64,000 nt of DNA, from the NCBI RefSeq assembly GCF_937616625.2, contig NC_065575.1, positions 9,183,501 through 9,247,500 of the forward strand. Reading direction: 5' to 3'. The position numbers and the translations under genes were made by a program. Source of the stretch: Mercurialis annua. Taxonomy: Eukaryota > Streptophyta > Magnoliopsida > Malpighiales > Euphorbiaceae. Below the pieces are notes generated by a model. It saw only the letters and a list, made by a program, of their open reading frames with translations. It had not been told where the DNA came from and did no database searches. Below, one piece after another: positions 45,700 to 57,599 of the stretch; within the stretch, counting starts at the first letter, position 1, and each line of letters begins with the position of its first letter.

Positions 45700-46715
45700 C
45701 ACTACTAGAAATCAGGCAATTAGCGACGAATTTTTCCATAGCTAAATGCCTAAAATTCGTCGCTAATATCAATTAGAGACGGATTACCGACGGACTTAGT
45801 CCGTCAGTGGATTTCTGGTCGCAAAATTTTTTAACTACAGAAAAAAAAAATTAGCGATGGAATTTAGCGTAATTTTTTAAAATTAAAAAAAAAATTAATT
45901 AAAATCGTAAAATGAAATATTATTTAATCAGTAGCCCACCGTAACCCACTCACCCGCAATAGACCACACACTATCACCCACCAACAATTCTCGCAATCTA
46001 CCCAACTTTCCAATAGGTCACCCATCATTGAATTGCTCCCATCCAAAGCTCTTTAATTTTGGAGTTTCCCCACGCGCAGCTCCATGTTAACCAACTCAAA
46101 CTCTTGTTACATATATATGTATATTATATTTAAATATAACTAAAAGAAAGAAATATTTACTCTCGTAATTTACTCCCGCATTATAAAATAATTATTTCTC
46201 ATACAAATTATTTTTTAAATAAATAGTTAATAAATAACTTTTTTTAATAATTATTTTAAATAAAAACAATTAATTAATTATTTTTAATAAATAATTATTT
46301 TTTTAATAAATAATTATTTTTTAATTAATAATATTTTTTAATAAATAAATATTTTTTAATTAATAATATTTTTTAATAAATAAATATTTTTTTAATAAAA
46401 TAGGGCATTTAGCGACGGATAGTTTAATCCCGCGCTAAAAGTTACACATTAACGACAGATTAAACTATCTGTCGCTAATTGATACACTTTTAGCGACAGA
46501 TTCAAAAATTCGTCGCTAAAAGTGCATTTTTTGCGGGATTTATCCCGCCAAATTTAGCGACGGAAATTCTGTCGCTAAAATGGCGGGACAATTTTTATTA
46601 GGATTTAGCGACGGATATAAAATATGTCGTTAAATCCGTCGATAATCTTCATTTTAGCGACGGATTTAAAATTCGCCGCTAAAATCCGTCGCGATTAAGC
46701 TGTTTTCTAGTAGTG
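45700..46715. mobile_element. Non-autonomous CACTA element, 1016 bp
   Basis: It has termini CACTACTAGAAA and TTTTCTAGTAGTG, with TGA on both sides (45697-45699, 46716-46718). Subterminal regions carry many TTAGCGACGGA and TCCGTCGCTAA copies in both orientations, as in transposase-binding arrays of En/Spm-like elements. The middle is AT-rich and noncoding. Confidence 0.9.
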
Positions 46716-48739
46716 TGAGTTCATACCACTATTTACATTTATTAAGTGGAAAACCTTTAAAACCATTTAAAATATTTTAAATAAACATTACGAATAATAG
46801 TTGGAACCCTTTCCACAATATTCTAAAATATTATTTAAATCCAATAGGCCTGGTCCCGAGAGCTGAGCTACACCGAGTTACCACCGACCGCACTTAATCC
46901 ATAACCAAAGTCCCGAGAGCTGAGCTACACCAAGTTACTCTACCTGGTTCCGAGAGCTATGCTCACACCGAGTTACCACAATTCACAATATACCTTACCC
47001 AGATCATTATCGGTGTGCACACAGTCCTATTGAAGCCCATTAGGTAGCATGTTACAACTAAGAGCCATAATGGAAAAATAGTTCGCAATTGTACGTATAC
47101 AATATACAGATATTAAAATAACAATTTACTTAATAAAGTGGTAAATAGTAAGTACAAACTCACGGCCTGCTAATCCACGTGATAACCTGGCAAGCAACTC
47201 ATCCTGATTCGTCTACGAAGCACGAACACTCGACGAGTGTAGACAATATAAATAATGATTAAAATGGACCCTAACTCTAGAGAATACTAGAAACCACATA
47301 GGACTAGCACAAATAACACATCAAGGTAAAGCAATACAAAGTAAACACAATACTCGGATAATTAGCAAAATATGAACAAGCCAAGTCTATTGAGTTCCCG
47401 CTTTAAAATCCATTTAGCAAAAAATATTATTTAAATAGATATTAAATAATAATTTAATTCAATTTCCAAATAGTGAGTTAGCCGAGTTACCGATAACTAC
47501 CAAGCTCACCTCACATGTCGGGTGACGCAAGTCTAACCTGACCCAAATATTTTATCAAAATATAAACCATAGTTTATAACTATAAAACAATTTATAATAT
47601 AATAATCCAATTTAAAACGGAACTCAATATCTTCCATTTCAAGTAACTCATGTTACAAACAAAAAACTTAACTAAATAAGTTTAGAAACTGTTTAAAGTC
47701 AAAACGTAACTTAGCCAAATTGGCATATCAAGCCATAATGCCAAACCCATAATTAACCAAGTAATTATGTGATTAAAGGTTATAAAACAATCTCATTCCG
47801 ATTAAAGTTATCTAGACAATGAAGATTGTAATTTGGCAAACCTTATTTTCAGTGTCAAAATAATGCTGAAATAAAAAATCAAAACGGTAATCGAATTTCG
47901 GTTTCAAATCGCTATAAAACCGAAGTTAAATAAACAAAACAAAGCCAAGCATTCATTATGAACTAATGGCATATAACAAACCAACAACAATCCAAATAAC
48001 CCTTTTTATTTGAATTTCCATCTTCCCCGCCAAACATCAACATAAGGAATGAAACATGATTACCATTACAATAACCTATACAACTTAAGCACAATAACCA
48101 TAAGAAAAACCTTAATCATCAGTTTAACACCTTAAAGCCATAATGAAACAACATCAGCAATAAGTACAAAGAGGAATGGCAGCCACCGCACGTAAAAAAT
48201 AAGAAATTGCACAAAGCTTATGTAAGAATTTGACGTACCGTTCGAAGAAACAACAAGCTTGATGATCAAGAGATGGTATGGCACAGATTTGAACGATACA
48301 AAGGGCCTAATAACAGCAATATTCATGCCCAAAAGATTCAGAAAATCAGCAGCAAATAAACAATAAGAACGGCAGCCATAAAGCATTCAGCAGCGGCGAA
48401 TCAAAACGGCGAAAGAACGGATAGATTTTACATACCGAAATCGATTCCAACACATAGGGATTAATGAGGTTGCTGTGTAGAGATGAATCTTCGAAGAAAT
48501 TCTCAGATAATAACTAAAATAAACAAGATATGTATCAAGACGATATTGACGATATCAAATAATCGAATGAAAAGGAACGTGAAACTTACCGAAATTAACT
48601 ACGAGTGAGAGGAGGGATGAAGGCTGAATATCTCAGAGCGTTTGGGTTGAGAGAAAACGGCTAGGGTTTTTAGAATAATTAAAAGAAAAGAATCGTCTGG
48701 TAACAGGTCTATCTATATACCTGTTGCCCGCAGAAACGG

Positions 48740-48877
48740 GTGTGCGATTGCACACCTGAAGTGTGCGTTCGCACACTGCCTGATTTCAGGAGGGTGTGCG
48801 TTCGCACGCAAGGTGTGTGTTCACACACCTCCTGAGTCGAGTGTGCGTTCACACAACAAATGTGTGCGTTCGCACAC
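48740..48877. repeat. Six-palindrome block in the solo LTR
   Basis: Six variants of GTGTGCGTTCGCACAC are again arranged as three close pairs with longer spacers. The centre reads TT here rather than the AA of the TR-GAG LTRs. Confidence 0.85.
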
Positions 48878-49267
48878 TGCTCGACAAACCCTACAGGTTT
48901 TACTCGAAAAGCCCAAGCCTAGGAAAAGATCCAAAAATGGTTCCGACGAATCAACAACGAGAAATACGAATCCGAAATTAACTTCAAACACGACCAAAAA
49001 TACGGGATATTATAATATTTTTCTTTGATCCATATACTATTATTTTTCAACTCGTTTGTTTTTTATTGTGGTATATTCGAAAATCAAGAAATGGAAAGCT
49101 TTTTCAAATATTATTTATTCTGAAATTCAAACTGGATTTCAGTGCTCAGTCTAATCGTGCATTGCATCAAAAGTTTTTATCTTCATTAAATGTTCATTTG
49201 CCTCAACAAACTATTATCTCACACTGTCACTCAGATGTTATCCCTACAGATATTATCAAGCTAAACT

Positions 49268-49553
49268 TTGGATATGTGTTTAAATATTGGTTGGATATCT
49301 CCACTTAACACCAATTGGTTTTAAGACGAAATTTAATATGGTATCAAAGTCTTGTCCATTCACACAATTTGAATATGGCTCGCCTACGTGAGATGCGTGA
49401 GGGGAGATTGGTTGCTCAGCCCAAACACTCTGTGTGTGAGGAGGAGTGTTGAAGTAGGAGTATCCCACATTGATTATGTGTGTCGAATGAACATGTGAAT
49501 ATTAGTTGGACATCTTCACTTAACACCAATTGGTTTTAAGATTAAATCTAACA
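49268..49553 (+). mobile_element. TRIM-like miniature LTR element, 5' truncated
   Basis: A direct repeat (ACTTAACACCAATTGGTTTTAAG) occurs in the left partial LTR (to about 49336) and in a right LTR of about 107 bp (49447-49553, TGTTGAAG...TCTAACA). TGGTATCAAAGTC just after the left LTR is a Met-tRNA-type primer site, and a purine-rich GAGGAGGAG precedes the right LTR. It has no coding capacity. It sits inside the LINE relic. Confidence 0.7.
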
Positions 49554-49928
49554 ACTTCAGCCAAAAAATATTTCAGGGAGATTGTTGTTGTAGCAAGAGA
49601 TCATTTAGGGATATTTAGTCGTGTCAACGCATTTTATCGACACATTCAAATTCTAGGGATACAAGAATTTTTTATATTAGAGAGGCAATAAATTGGGATG
49701 TATTAAAAGGTTGGGCAAGATTGATTCTAAAAAAAATATTCTCCAGTTAACTCAGTCGACCAATTCTCATTATATTTTACTCAACTCGACTTCGAATATC
49801 TATTAGAATATTTGTCATATGCTATCCCAACTTCAAGAATCTACAGTCCAATATGTATTTCAACGCTTCAACAAAGTAGTACATAAATTAGCTTAAACTG
49901 GAAAAGGTGCAATGACCTAGTTTTTATT

Positions 49929-50713
49929 AGGATTTAATTACTTAAAAATCGCTCACGTTAATTTTTTTTCATTTATACCCTGATGTAGAAAAAAACCGTT
50001 TGTACCCTTTTTTGGGTTTTTATGTTTCACCTCTACCCCAAAATATTAAATTGACATATTTTCATTTGGAAAAAAATTTAAATTAATCCTGTGTTTTTAG
50101 CCTATAATCTAATTAAACGTTAATATTATTAATAGTACAAAATCTCATTTTTCTTACAAAAAATTCAAAAATAATAATAAATTTTTATATATTTATCAAT
50201 AACATTTAAAAATCAAAAACCGTAAAAAAATATTCTTTAAAAATTAAAAAATTTAAATCATCGAGGAACACCGGAGAAGGAGTTGTTGCTCCTTTTCCGG
50301 AAGCAAGTCCATTGGAGAAGGAACAGCTGCTACTTCTCCATATCTGAGGAGCAACAGCTGCTCTTTTTCCAGTGGGTCACGAATCGTCACTCGGGTTAGT
50401 GGGTCAGCCGAAAGTATTTTTTAATTTTTTTAATAAATTTTAAAAAATTAATTAATTATTAAAAATTTTTTGAATGTTTTAAAAGTTGAAGGATTTGTTT
50501 GTATTTTTTTCAAATAAAAATATGACACATCCCTTCTATTTAGTTGTTTTCAATGTTCTCATCTTTAAATAAATTAAATTGTTAAGATTTTTAATTTGGG
50601 GTAGAGGTGAAACATGAAAATCCAAAAATAAGTACAAACAGTTTTTTTCCTACGTCAGAATGGGAAAAAAAATCAACGTAAAATCAACGTAGGTGGTTTT
50701 TAAGTAATTATAT
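49929..50713. mobile_element. MULE-type element, 785 bp, with palindromic core
   Basis: Arms ...AATTACTTAAAAATCGC and the inverse ...GGTTTTTAAGTAATTAT are long imperfect TIRs (including TTCACCTCTACCCC and GGGGTAGAGGTGAA). The likely duplication is GTTTTTATT (49920-49928) versus TTTTTTATT (50714-50722). The core at 50275-50375 repeats GGAGAAGGA/TCCTTTTCC and AGCAACAGCTGCT-type modules in both orientations. Confidence 0.7.
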
Positions 50714-50722
50714 TTTTTTATT

Positions 50723-51453
50723 AGTGTCTTGTACCTATTTTATTATTTTCATCTACTTTAGTGTTTTGACTTTAGCTTTATTTTAGGAACATATGTCATC
50801 TTCTATATAAAAAGAAAAAAAACTCCCAACTAACGAGAATTTAATCATTAATATTTTGTATAGAATAATTATAATTTTCCCTTGTTTACACATTGGAATA
50901 AACTTTAAATATGAAGTTTATACATATAAGGGCGGACCCAGTCCTTTATGTTGAGATAGTGACCACTCCCGCAAATTTTATTTGTTTGCAAAATTACTAC
51001 TTTGAATTTTAATTTCTTTTATAAATATAATTATTTTAAACAATTAACCCCTCAAATTTTATTTTATATAAATTTGCCCCCACATTATAAATTCTTTTAG
51101 TTCTGTCCATTGTAGCTGTCTCCTTTATATGTTCACCATTGTCCTACAAAATCCATCATTCACTATCTTCAATTTTTATTTTGAAATGGCCAACTTCTAA
51201 TCATAACATGAGTTGAGCCCTACATAGTACATCCACTTGGTAAACAGCATAATAATATCTTTAGTGCACAAAAAAAAAACATAATAATATCTTAAAATAA
51301 TGGCTAGAAATGCATGGTCTGCCAACCATTAGTTTCATATCTTCATATAACCAATTTTAACTCACACAAATAGTTTCTGCAATTGATAATTTAATTTTTT
51401 TGTCCTAATTAGAAATACTTTTTTAACATTCGATTTTATTCTAATATATCTTA
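50723..51453. other. AT-rich intergenic DNA, no gene seen
   Basis: I see no supportable gene or clear element boundary in this stretch. Confidence 0.45.
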
Positions 51454-51745
51454 CTCTCTGTCCCAATAAAATTGTCCACTTATTCTATCTTTTTTATTCC
51501 AAAAAATTTATCCTCTTTTAATAAATAATAAATAATAAATTTTAAAATTCTTTTCATATTACTTTTATTTAAATTCTACTGATGAGCTAATATTTATTAT
51601 TATCTATTGAAAAATACAAATAAACGAGAATTAATAAACATATTAAATAGGGATATAATAAAAAATAGAAAAAATATTTACTATGACATTTTTTTTAACT
51701 GCATAATAATGACAAAGTAGACAACTCTATTTGAATGGAAAAAAT
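51454..51745. mobile_element. Degraded Stowaway MITE
   Basis: CTCTCTGTCCCAATAAAATTG and the inverse ACAACTCTATTTGAATGGA match the 58669-58940 copy. The ends are decayed. Confidence 0.6.
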
Positions 51746-51873
51746 ATTATTCTCCATATAAATAGAAAAAATATATACTTTGTAAAAGATGTATAAAATA
51801 GAATAAGTGTTTTAAAACTTAGGACTTCGTGAGCCCACAAATTTAAAAATCTACCATTATTAATTCAGACATC

Positions 51874-52510
51874 CTATAAAAAAACACAATAAAAATTATT
51901 GATTAATAATAAGTTAAGTATAATTATGCCAAAAGTGGACCTGAATAATACATGTTGGGTTCCATTCGATTTAGTCAATAATGCACAAGACAAAATGTAT
52001 TGATTTGTATTTTGATGTAATGCCAATTGACAATGACTATTTAAACTATTGCAGGAAAACATTAAACGTGTAAATTAAGCTAACAGGAAATGAGCTTGAA
52101 CTCCACCAACACACCATATTGGAATGATTAGTGGCTAACCTAGATAAAAAAAATATTAAAAAGACTGTTAATAAATATTAATTGTAATTTTAACTTTAAA
52201 CTATATGTTATATACAGGATCATATTTAATTAATTGTCATAATAAAATAAATATAATTTTATGTTTTTATCTATTTGATATTAAAATATAAATTAAATAA
52301 AAAAGACCAAAATAAGATATTATAAGAAATAAAATAACATTATATTATATTATATTACTAAATATAAATATAAATAAAATAAAGTAATAAATTGACTTTT
52401 ATCATAATTAGTTAAATGAAAAATAAGGATCAAAATCATACTTAATTTTTTAAAATTTCAGAATCGAGTTTTTCTAATTAGCGCCCTTCCCTAGTTGTAA
52501 TAGATGTTCA
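51874..52510. other. AT-rich intergenic DNA
   Basis: It is very AT-rich with no gene seen. Confidence 0.4.
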
Positions 52511-52518
52511 AAAATATT

Positions 52519-52790
52519 ATTCCCTCCGGTCCATAATATTTATCGCATTTGACCATTTCACATAAATTAGAAAAGTAATAATTATGTCTTAATTTGTATA
52601 TATTTTTAATAAATTGTCCATGTTAATTATTACTATTTTTATATTTGACTAGCTTTTTTAATCTTACTAAATTACTTATTATTAGGAATAAATTTTAAAA
52701 AATACCAATAAATGCTTTCTTTTATTCTAATGTGACAAATATTACGGAACATATTAATTTTTTAAATGTGATAAATATTATGGACTGTTA
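52519..52790. mobile_element. Stowaway MITE (uninterrupted copy of the split 5739 family)
   Basis: It begins TTCCCTCCGGTCCATAATATT and ends GATAAATATTATGGAC. It serves as the reference for recognising the split copy at 5739-8305. Confidence 0.65.
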
Positions 52791-52854
52791 CTTGCTGAAC
52801 TTTATTTTTAAATGCTCTTTCTCTAACCGACAAAAACTAGCTAGTGTTAAAAAA

Positions 52855-53270
52855 TCAATTTTCTCTCTCTAAAAACTCAAGCTTAAAATTATTTTTAAGG
52901 AGGTGGTTTTCAGTCAAACCTCTTAATATAAGACCTAATTTCAAAAAAAAAATCGTGTATTAATCAAGGCTACTCTTTTTTTTCTTTGTCTATTTAATAA
53001 TGTTTATCTAGGTTGTTTTTTCAATAAAACTCCATTTTGGAATTTTTCTCTTCCTTGAAAAATTATTTTTTGACAGTAGATGTTTTTTAAGGGGAAAAAC
53101 ATATTGTAGTTTTATTTAGTGAATTTCTTCTAAAATCTAGAGTTTTTTGAATTTTGAAGAAATTTAATTTTTTAGAGAAGGGGAGTTTTTATGTGATTGA
53201 AAATCACCTTCTAGCTTTAAGTTGTGGTTTTTTCAATTTTTTGTATTGGGGATTTTAAAATTCCTATAGT
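52855..53270 (+). repeat. Dispersed repeat, copy 1
   Basis: It shares, in opposite orientation, segments such as TCTAGAGTTTTTTGAATTTTG and TAGAGAAGG with 61660-62095. The nature of the repeat is unknown. Confidence 0.55.
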
Positions 53271-53277
53271 TTATTTT

Positions 53278-53551
53278 TTGCCGAATAACCAAAAAAAACC
53301 AAACCTTTCATGAAAAGTTCACAAAAATACAAACCTTTCATTTTTATCTAATTTGTCCTGAAAAACATGATTTCGTTTCAATTTTGTCCAATTGTGTGGC
53401 ATTGCCACACATCAACGCCACATAAGAAAAATTGTGTAATTGGACAAAATTGAAATCAAATCATGCATTTTAGAATAAATTGGATAAAATTGAAAGGTTT
53501 GACTTTTGTTAAACTTTCATGATAAGTTTGGCCTTTTTTATCATTTGGCCT
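53278..53551. mobile_element. MULE-type MITE related to 30023-30370
   Basis: The left end GCCGAATAACC and right end ATCATTTGGCC are inverted. Inner arms CAAACCTTTCA...AATTTTGTCC pair with GGACAAAATTG...GAAAGGTTTG. Flanks TTTATTTTT and TTTATCTTT match at 8 of 9. Confidence 0.65.
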
Positions 53552-53899
53552 TTATCTTTTTTTTTTTAAAGTTTGTGTTGGTGCTGGATAGGGATGTTTT
53601 TTAAATCTAAATTTGTGGATTCATTTTAAAGATACGGATGAATTTTAGGAGTAAGTGGCTTTAAGACATAATCGAACGAGTTTCTTGGATTATGACTTCG
53701 TATTATTAGAAAAGAGCGTCGTGTTCAATATTAACTTCCGACTTAATTATTCTCCTTCGATTTATTCTTGTTTGTATTTTATAGTTTTATTTGAAATTTT
53801 AATTATTTTATTTGGTTTGCATTTGGATGGATTATATATTTAAATTTTTGTTATACGATTTTTATAATCATGTAAGCCTTCAAGTTATCTATCTAATTT

Positions 53900-54006
53900 T
53901 TTTTTTTGATAATTGGGGAGGGGGGAGCGCTTGTGGGAGGATTTGAAGCCACGACCTTAAAAATTTACTGTCCAGCACTTATACCATTTGAGCTACAGCT
54001 CGTTGG
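53900..54006 (-). mobile_element. tRNA-derived SINE, minus strand, 14-bp TSD
   Basis: The minus strand reads the same family as 33504-33608 (AGCTGTAGCTCAAATGGTATAA...CAAGCGCT...). TATCTATCTAATTT is exact at 53886-53899 and 54007-54020. Confidence 0.88.
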
Positions 54007-54020
54007 TATCTATCTAATTT

Positions 54021-55600
54021 CTAATTTTGGGGGAAAAAAAGGAAAAAATGCTCTCTCTCTCTAATTAATAATTAGCTTTTTGTGTGATTACCAATTTAAT
54101 TAGACATAATTTTATATAGGACAATACATACGATAATTTATCTTTATGATTATTCTTCTGGGAAAATCAATAAAACTCTTTAGTTGGTTGCTTGACTTTG
54201 AAGATTTTTATAAATTTTTAAAGTGAATAGTGATTAAGTTTATAATATCTTATTGAAAGTGTTACAAGTTTTATTGGTCATCAAGAAAAATCTTAAATAT
54301 TGTTTTATTTTCTTCTTTGTACCACTTGGACAAGGAAGAATTTAATATTTCTATTCTCACATTTGAGCCGTTGGCTAATCAATTTTTAAAACAAAAAGAG
54401 TTATGTTTCAAATGTGAGTAACTAAATTGGTTGACTTATAGATATTCAGAAATTACTTCATAAATTAATTTTAACTTCATAATGTATTGATAAGATGAAT
54501 ATTTTTTGAAAAAATCTAGCAAGAAAATATAAATTATTAGGCAAAGATTCAAAATTTCTCGAGGTACTAAAAAATAATTTATAAAAATACCAAATAATAG
54601 TACATAAAAAAACATCTAAAACACCAAGATAACACTAAAAAACACACAAAAAATCCAAAAATACATTAAAAGTATGCCGAAGATAAAATAAAAAGATTAC
54701 AAAAAACCACTTAAAATACATCTAAAAATACTCATTCATAAAAGATAACAAAAATTAAATGTCCGCTAGTCAATAGTGCATAAAATACGTGTTGACCGCA
54801 CTGTTGACTGCCATCGATTGAACCGGCCAAATTCCAACGATCAAATAATTTTTTAAGAAGATTCCAAAAGTGTTTTTCAGGTGTTTTTTCTTCTTCTTCT
54901 AAATATAATATTTTCAAAAAAATTAAAATAAAGTTAAAAGTGTAAATTTTTTTAAATATGAGTATACTTTTTAAAATATTGGACTATTTTTATAAATAAA
55001 TTTTCAAGAAAATAATAAATAATGTAGTTTTCTCTTAATAAAAATTAGTTATAAAAAGAAAAAAAATTCAGTAATATATTTTTATCATCAATATAAATTT
55101 TACTTGAAGTAAAACAAACAGATTCAATTCGATTTAATTATTTAATTTATATTAATTTATATCTAATTCAATTTATTTTTACTTTTCATAAAATATTTAA
55201 ATTAATGGAATCGACATTTTTTAAAAAAATTATCTAAACAAAATATATAATTAACTAAACAATTATTTACTTATTTATTTGTTCAATTATTTACTTATTT
55301 ATTTGTTCAGCAATTATTTATTTATTTATTTGTTCAGTTCGGTTATAAATTATAAATTCAATTTATTTAGATTCACTCAAAGATCTGTGTGAACATTCTT
55401 TAGCTTTTCAAATGCTATAAATATGCTTCAGTAATGTTTAATTTAAACTTTAAATATGAAAAATGAAAGAAAAAGAAAATACATGGTATGTCGGTGGGCT
55501 CGACTATGAATTTTCGATGGTATGAACTATGACGTGCAAAAGTGGGATTGAATTAAGCATCGTGGCCTTTCAGAAAAGCATATTGAATTTTCGATGGATC
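54021..55600. other. AT-rich intergenic DNA
   Basis: No gene is seen. It contains a three-unit tandem repeat of AATTATTTACTTATTTATTTG at about 55261-55340 and a stretch at 54540-54730 with AAAAATAC-type short repeats. Confidence 0.5.
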
Positions 55601-55606
55601 CCGCCT

Positions 55607-56051
55607 ATCAAACACGGAAACTTCCATAAAATTGCGTGTCCCGTTTCGAAAACGTTTCAGAAACCGAAAACTCTCTGAAACTCATAAGGAAACGTTTCGG
55701 ACCGTTTCCATAAATAAAAAAAATTATATCATTATAAAAAATCCTCAATAAATATTTTTTATGAATCAATTACCCACAATTTTTATTACTTACTTTATCT
55801 ATAATACAACTTATTTTCTTATTTTTGTTGGATTTAATTATGTTTGATTTATTTTATTAATTGGATAAATATATAAATAAAATTTAATATATATATAAAA
55901 TTTTATAATTTCTAAAATTATAAATGTATCCTTATATTTTTATTATTTACACGTTTCCCCCACGTTTCGTGTTCTTTATTTTATAAATTCATCGTTTTCC
56001 CGTGTCCGTTTCGTATCGTTTCCGTTTCCCGTTTCTGTTTCCGTGCTACAT
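55607..56051. mobile_element. Probable hAT-like MITE with GGAAAC/GTTTCC termini
   Basis: The left end ACACGGAAACTTCC and right end CCGTTTCTGTTTCCGTGCT are inverted, with many CGTTTC motifs inside. No clear target duplication was found. Confidence 0.45.
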
Positions 56052-56249
56052 AGACTCCAGCAGATAAATACTTCTTCGTCTCAATTTTATAGACAGTTTA
56101 AGATAAATATAAATATTAAAAAAAATAAAATAAAATAAGTTAATATGTAAAAAAATGTCATACTTATTCTCATTTAATATAGTGATAATTTTTATCTTTT
56201 AATGACTTTTGTTATCTTTTTAAAATATTTTCTATAATTAATAAGGGTA

Positions 56250-57253
56250 CTGATAAATCACCACCGAACTCCGAGCTATAAAGCAGTGTTTTAAAAACTG
56301 GATCCGACCGACCGATCAGACCGATTGAACTGCGAACCGGTCAATGGTCCGATCTAAAACTGCAAAACACCAAATCTTTTAGTTATACCGGGTTGAACCG
56401 GTAAAAAAATTGAGTGTTGAACCAGGTTAGACCGGATTGAACCGATAAAATACTGGTGAGCTATAATTCTTTTTATTTTTTAAAAATCTATTAAACTGGT
56501 TGAACTGGTCATTAAACTGGTTCAACCGGTTGAACGGAAACCGGTGGTTTCACCGGTTCGGCGACCGGTTCGATTTTTAAAACTGCTATAAAGGACATGA
56601 AAGCATAGAACAAAAAGGGTCAAAAGAATACTGGTGGGGGGGTCACCAGTGTTCGCTCCAATGGTCTAGTCAGCCTTTTATGGAAAAAGAAGTAGAAAAA
56701 TTATGAAAAAAGAAGTAAGTTAGGATTTGCACATAAGATGATTTTTATAGTTCCATCCGTGCAAACCCTGCTGAATTGTCATTTCCTTACTCTCTTTGTC
56801 TCCACTCATCTGTTATGCTGAGGTGTCTGATTCTGCTTCATGCGCTCTGCGCGGGACATTTCTCGTGTGTCATCAGAGAATCTTTTGTGGTTCCTAAAAA
56901 TTTGTCGGGCAATCTGGGTATGTCATCTGGTTAGCTGTATTTACTTCTTGGGGAGTGCTTTATGAGGCTGACTTATGGGCTTTACCCCGCGAGCCCCTTT
57001 GCTTTACTATCTCGGTATACCAAGTTTGGTGTCTCTGGTAATCCGGTGGTTGTTCGTCTTATAGCCTCGGGCTATTTTTCCAAGAATTGGTGACCATCGA
57101 CCTCTGGTATCTTGGTTATTTCGGACCTTAGGTTTTGAGGTTCATTTTCATTATTTTATGTCTACATCAGTAGTTTTTTTGCTTGACTTAGTGACGCTCC
57201 TTCCTAATGAGGTTTGCTTCGCTTCTAGCTGATATTACTACTATGTTATTAGA
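56250..57253. other. Unclassified insertion inside the Stowaway
   Basis: This roughly 1.0-kb sequence is less AT-rich than its surroundings and contains a nested hAT MITE. No TIR, poly(A) tail or open frame identifies its class. Possibly only TA was duplicated. Confidence 0.45.
56284..56585. mobile_element. hAT MITE, 302 bp, exact 8-bp TSD
   Basis: The termini are CAGTGTTTTAAAAAC and ...TTTTTAAAACTG, with CTATAAAG exact at 56276-56283 and 56586-56593. The interior has many ACCGG/CCGGT motifs in both orientations. Confidence 0.88.
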
Positions 57254-57599
57254 TATGTTTCACAATTATTTAATAAGATAAATATCTAGTGCCTGTAATT
57301 TGGGACAAAAAAATTAAAATATTGCCTATCAATTTGGGACGGAGGGAGTAAATATTAAAATTAAAAAAAATACGCTCCAAGAATTGGTTTGAATTTTATG
57401 GTAAGGATTTGAAAAATAATTACATTTAAAAAGGTTAATAACACAATGCAACGGTATTAACACATCATTCGTGTGGCAAATTATATTTAAATATTTAATA
57501 AGAATTAAAAAATAAGAATTAAAAAAATTCTATCGTAAATGTTCATTAGTTTGTTGACGTGACACAAACGTTGCATGAGATAAACACGCCAAAAAAGTA

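Larger units (their letters stand above)
45229..49014 (-). mobile_element. Solo LTR related to the TR-GAG LTR, 3.8 kb including a CACTA insertion
   Basis: On the plus strand it runs TGTCATGACCC to GGGATATTATA, with ATATT at 45224-45228 and 49015-49019. Its first 500 bp align with the TR-GAG LTR (for example GCGACC...GCTAGG and AACAACGGG). Removing the CACTA element leaves about 2.77 kb, close to 2.65 kb. No interior or second LTR is present, so it reflects LTR-LTR recombination. Its ends are mutated, hence older than the intact element. Confidence 0.82.
44575..49919 (+). pseudogene. Relic of a LINE-type polyprotein C terminus (zf-RVT and RNase H), repeatedly interrupted
   Basis: Piece 1 (44575-44727) reads PPKIKMFILRTIYN and leads to SLHHLF. 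Piece 2 (45105-45228) continues FTCPFSQNVWF, the HxxxxC-type reverse-transcriptase zinc-binding motif. Piece 3 (49015-49267) reads YIRKSRNGKLFQ and TDIIKLNF. Piece 4 (49554-49919) has VVVARDHLGIFSR and FNKVVHKLA, typical of the RNase H domain that follows in plant LINEs. The pieces are separated by a small TIR element, a solo LTR carrying a CACTA element, and a TRIM. Frames are broken, so this is a dead copy. Confidence 0.65.
56071..57347. mobile_element. Stowaway MITE split by a 1-kb insertion
   Basis: The left part CTTCTTCGTCTCAATTTTATAG and right part ATTTGGGACGGAGGGAG lie between TA dinucleotides. The uninterrupted relative is 60639-60918. The break lies between about 56249 and 57254. Confidence 0.7.
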
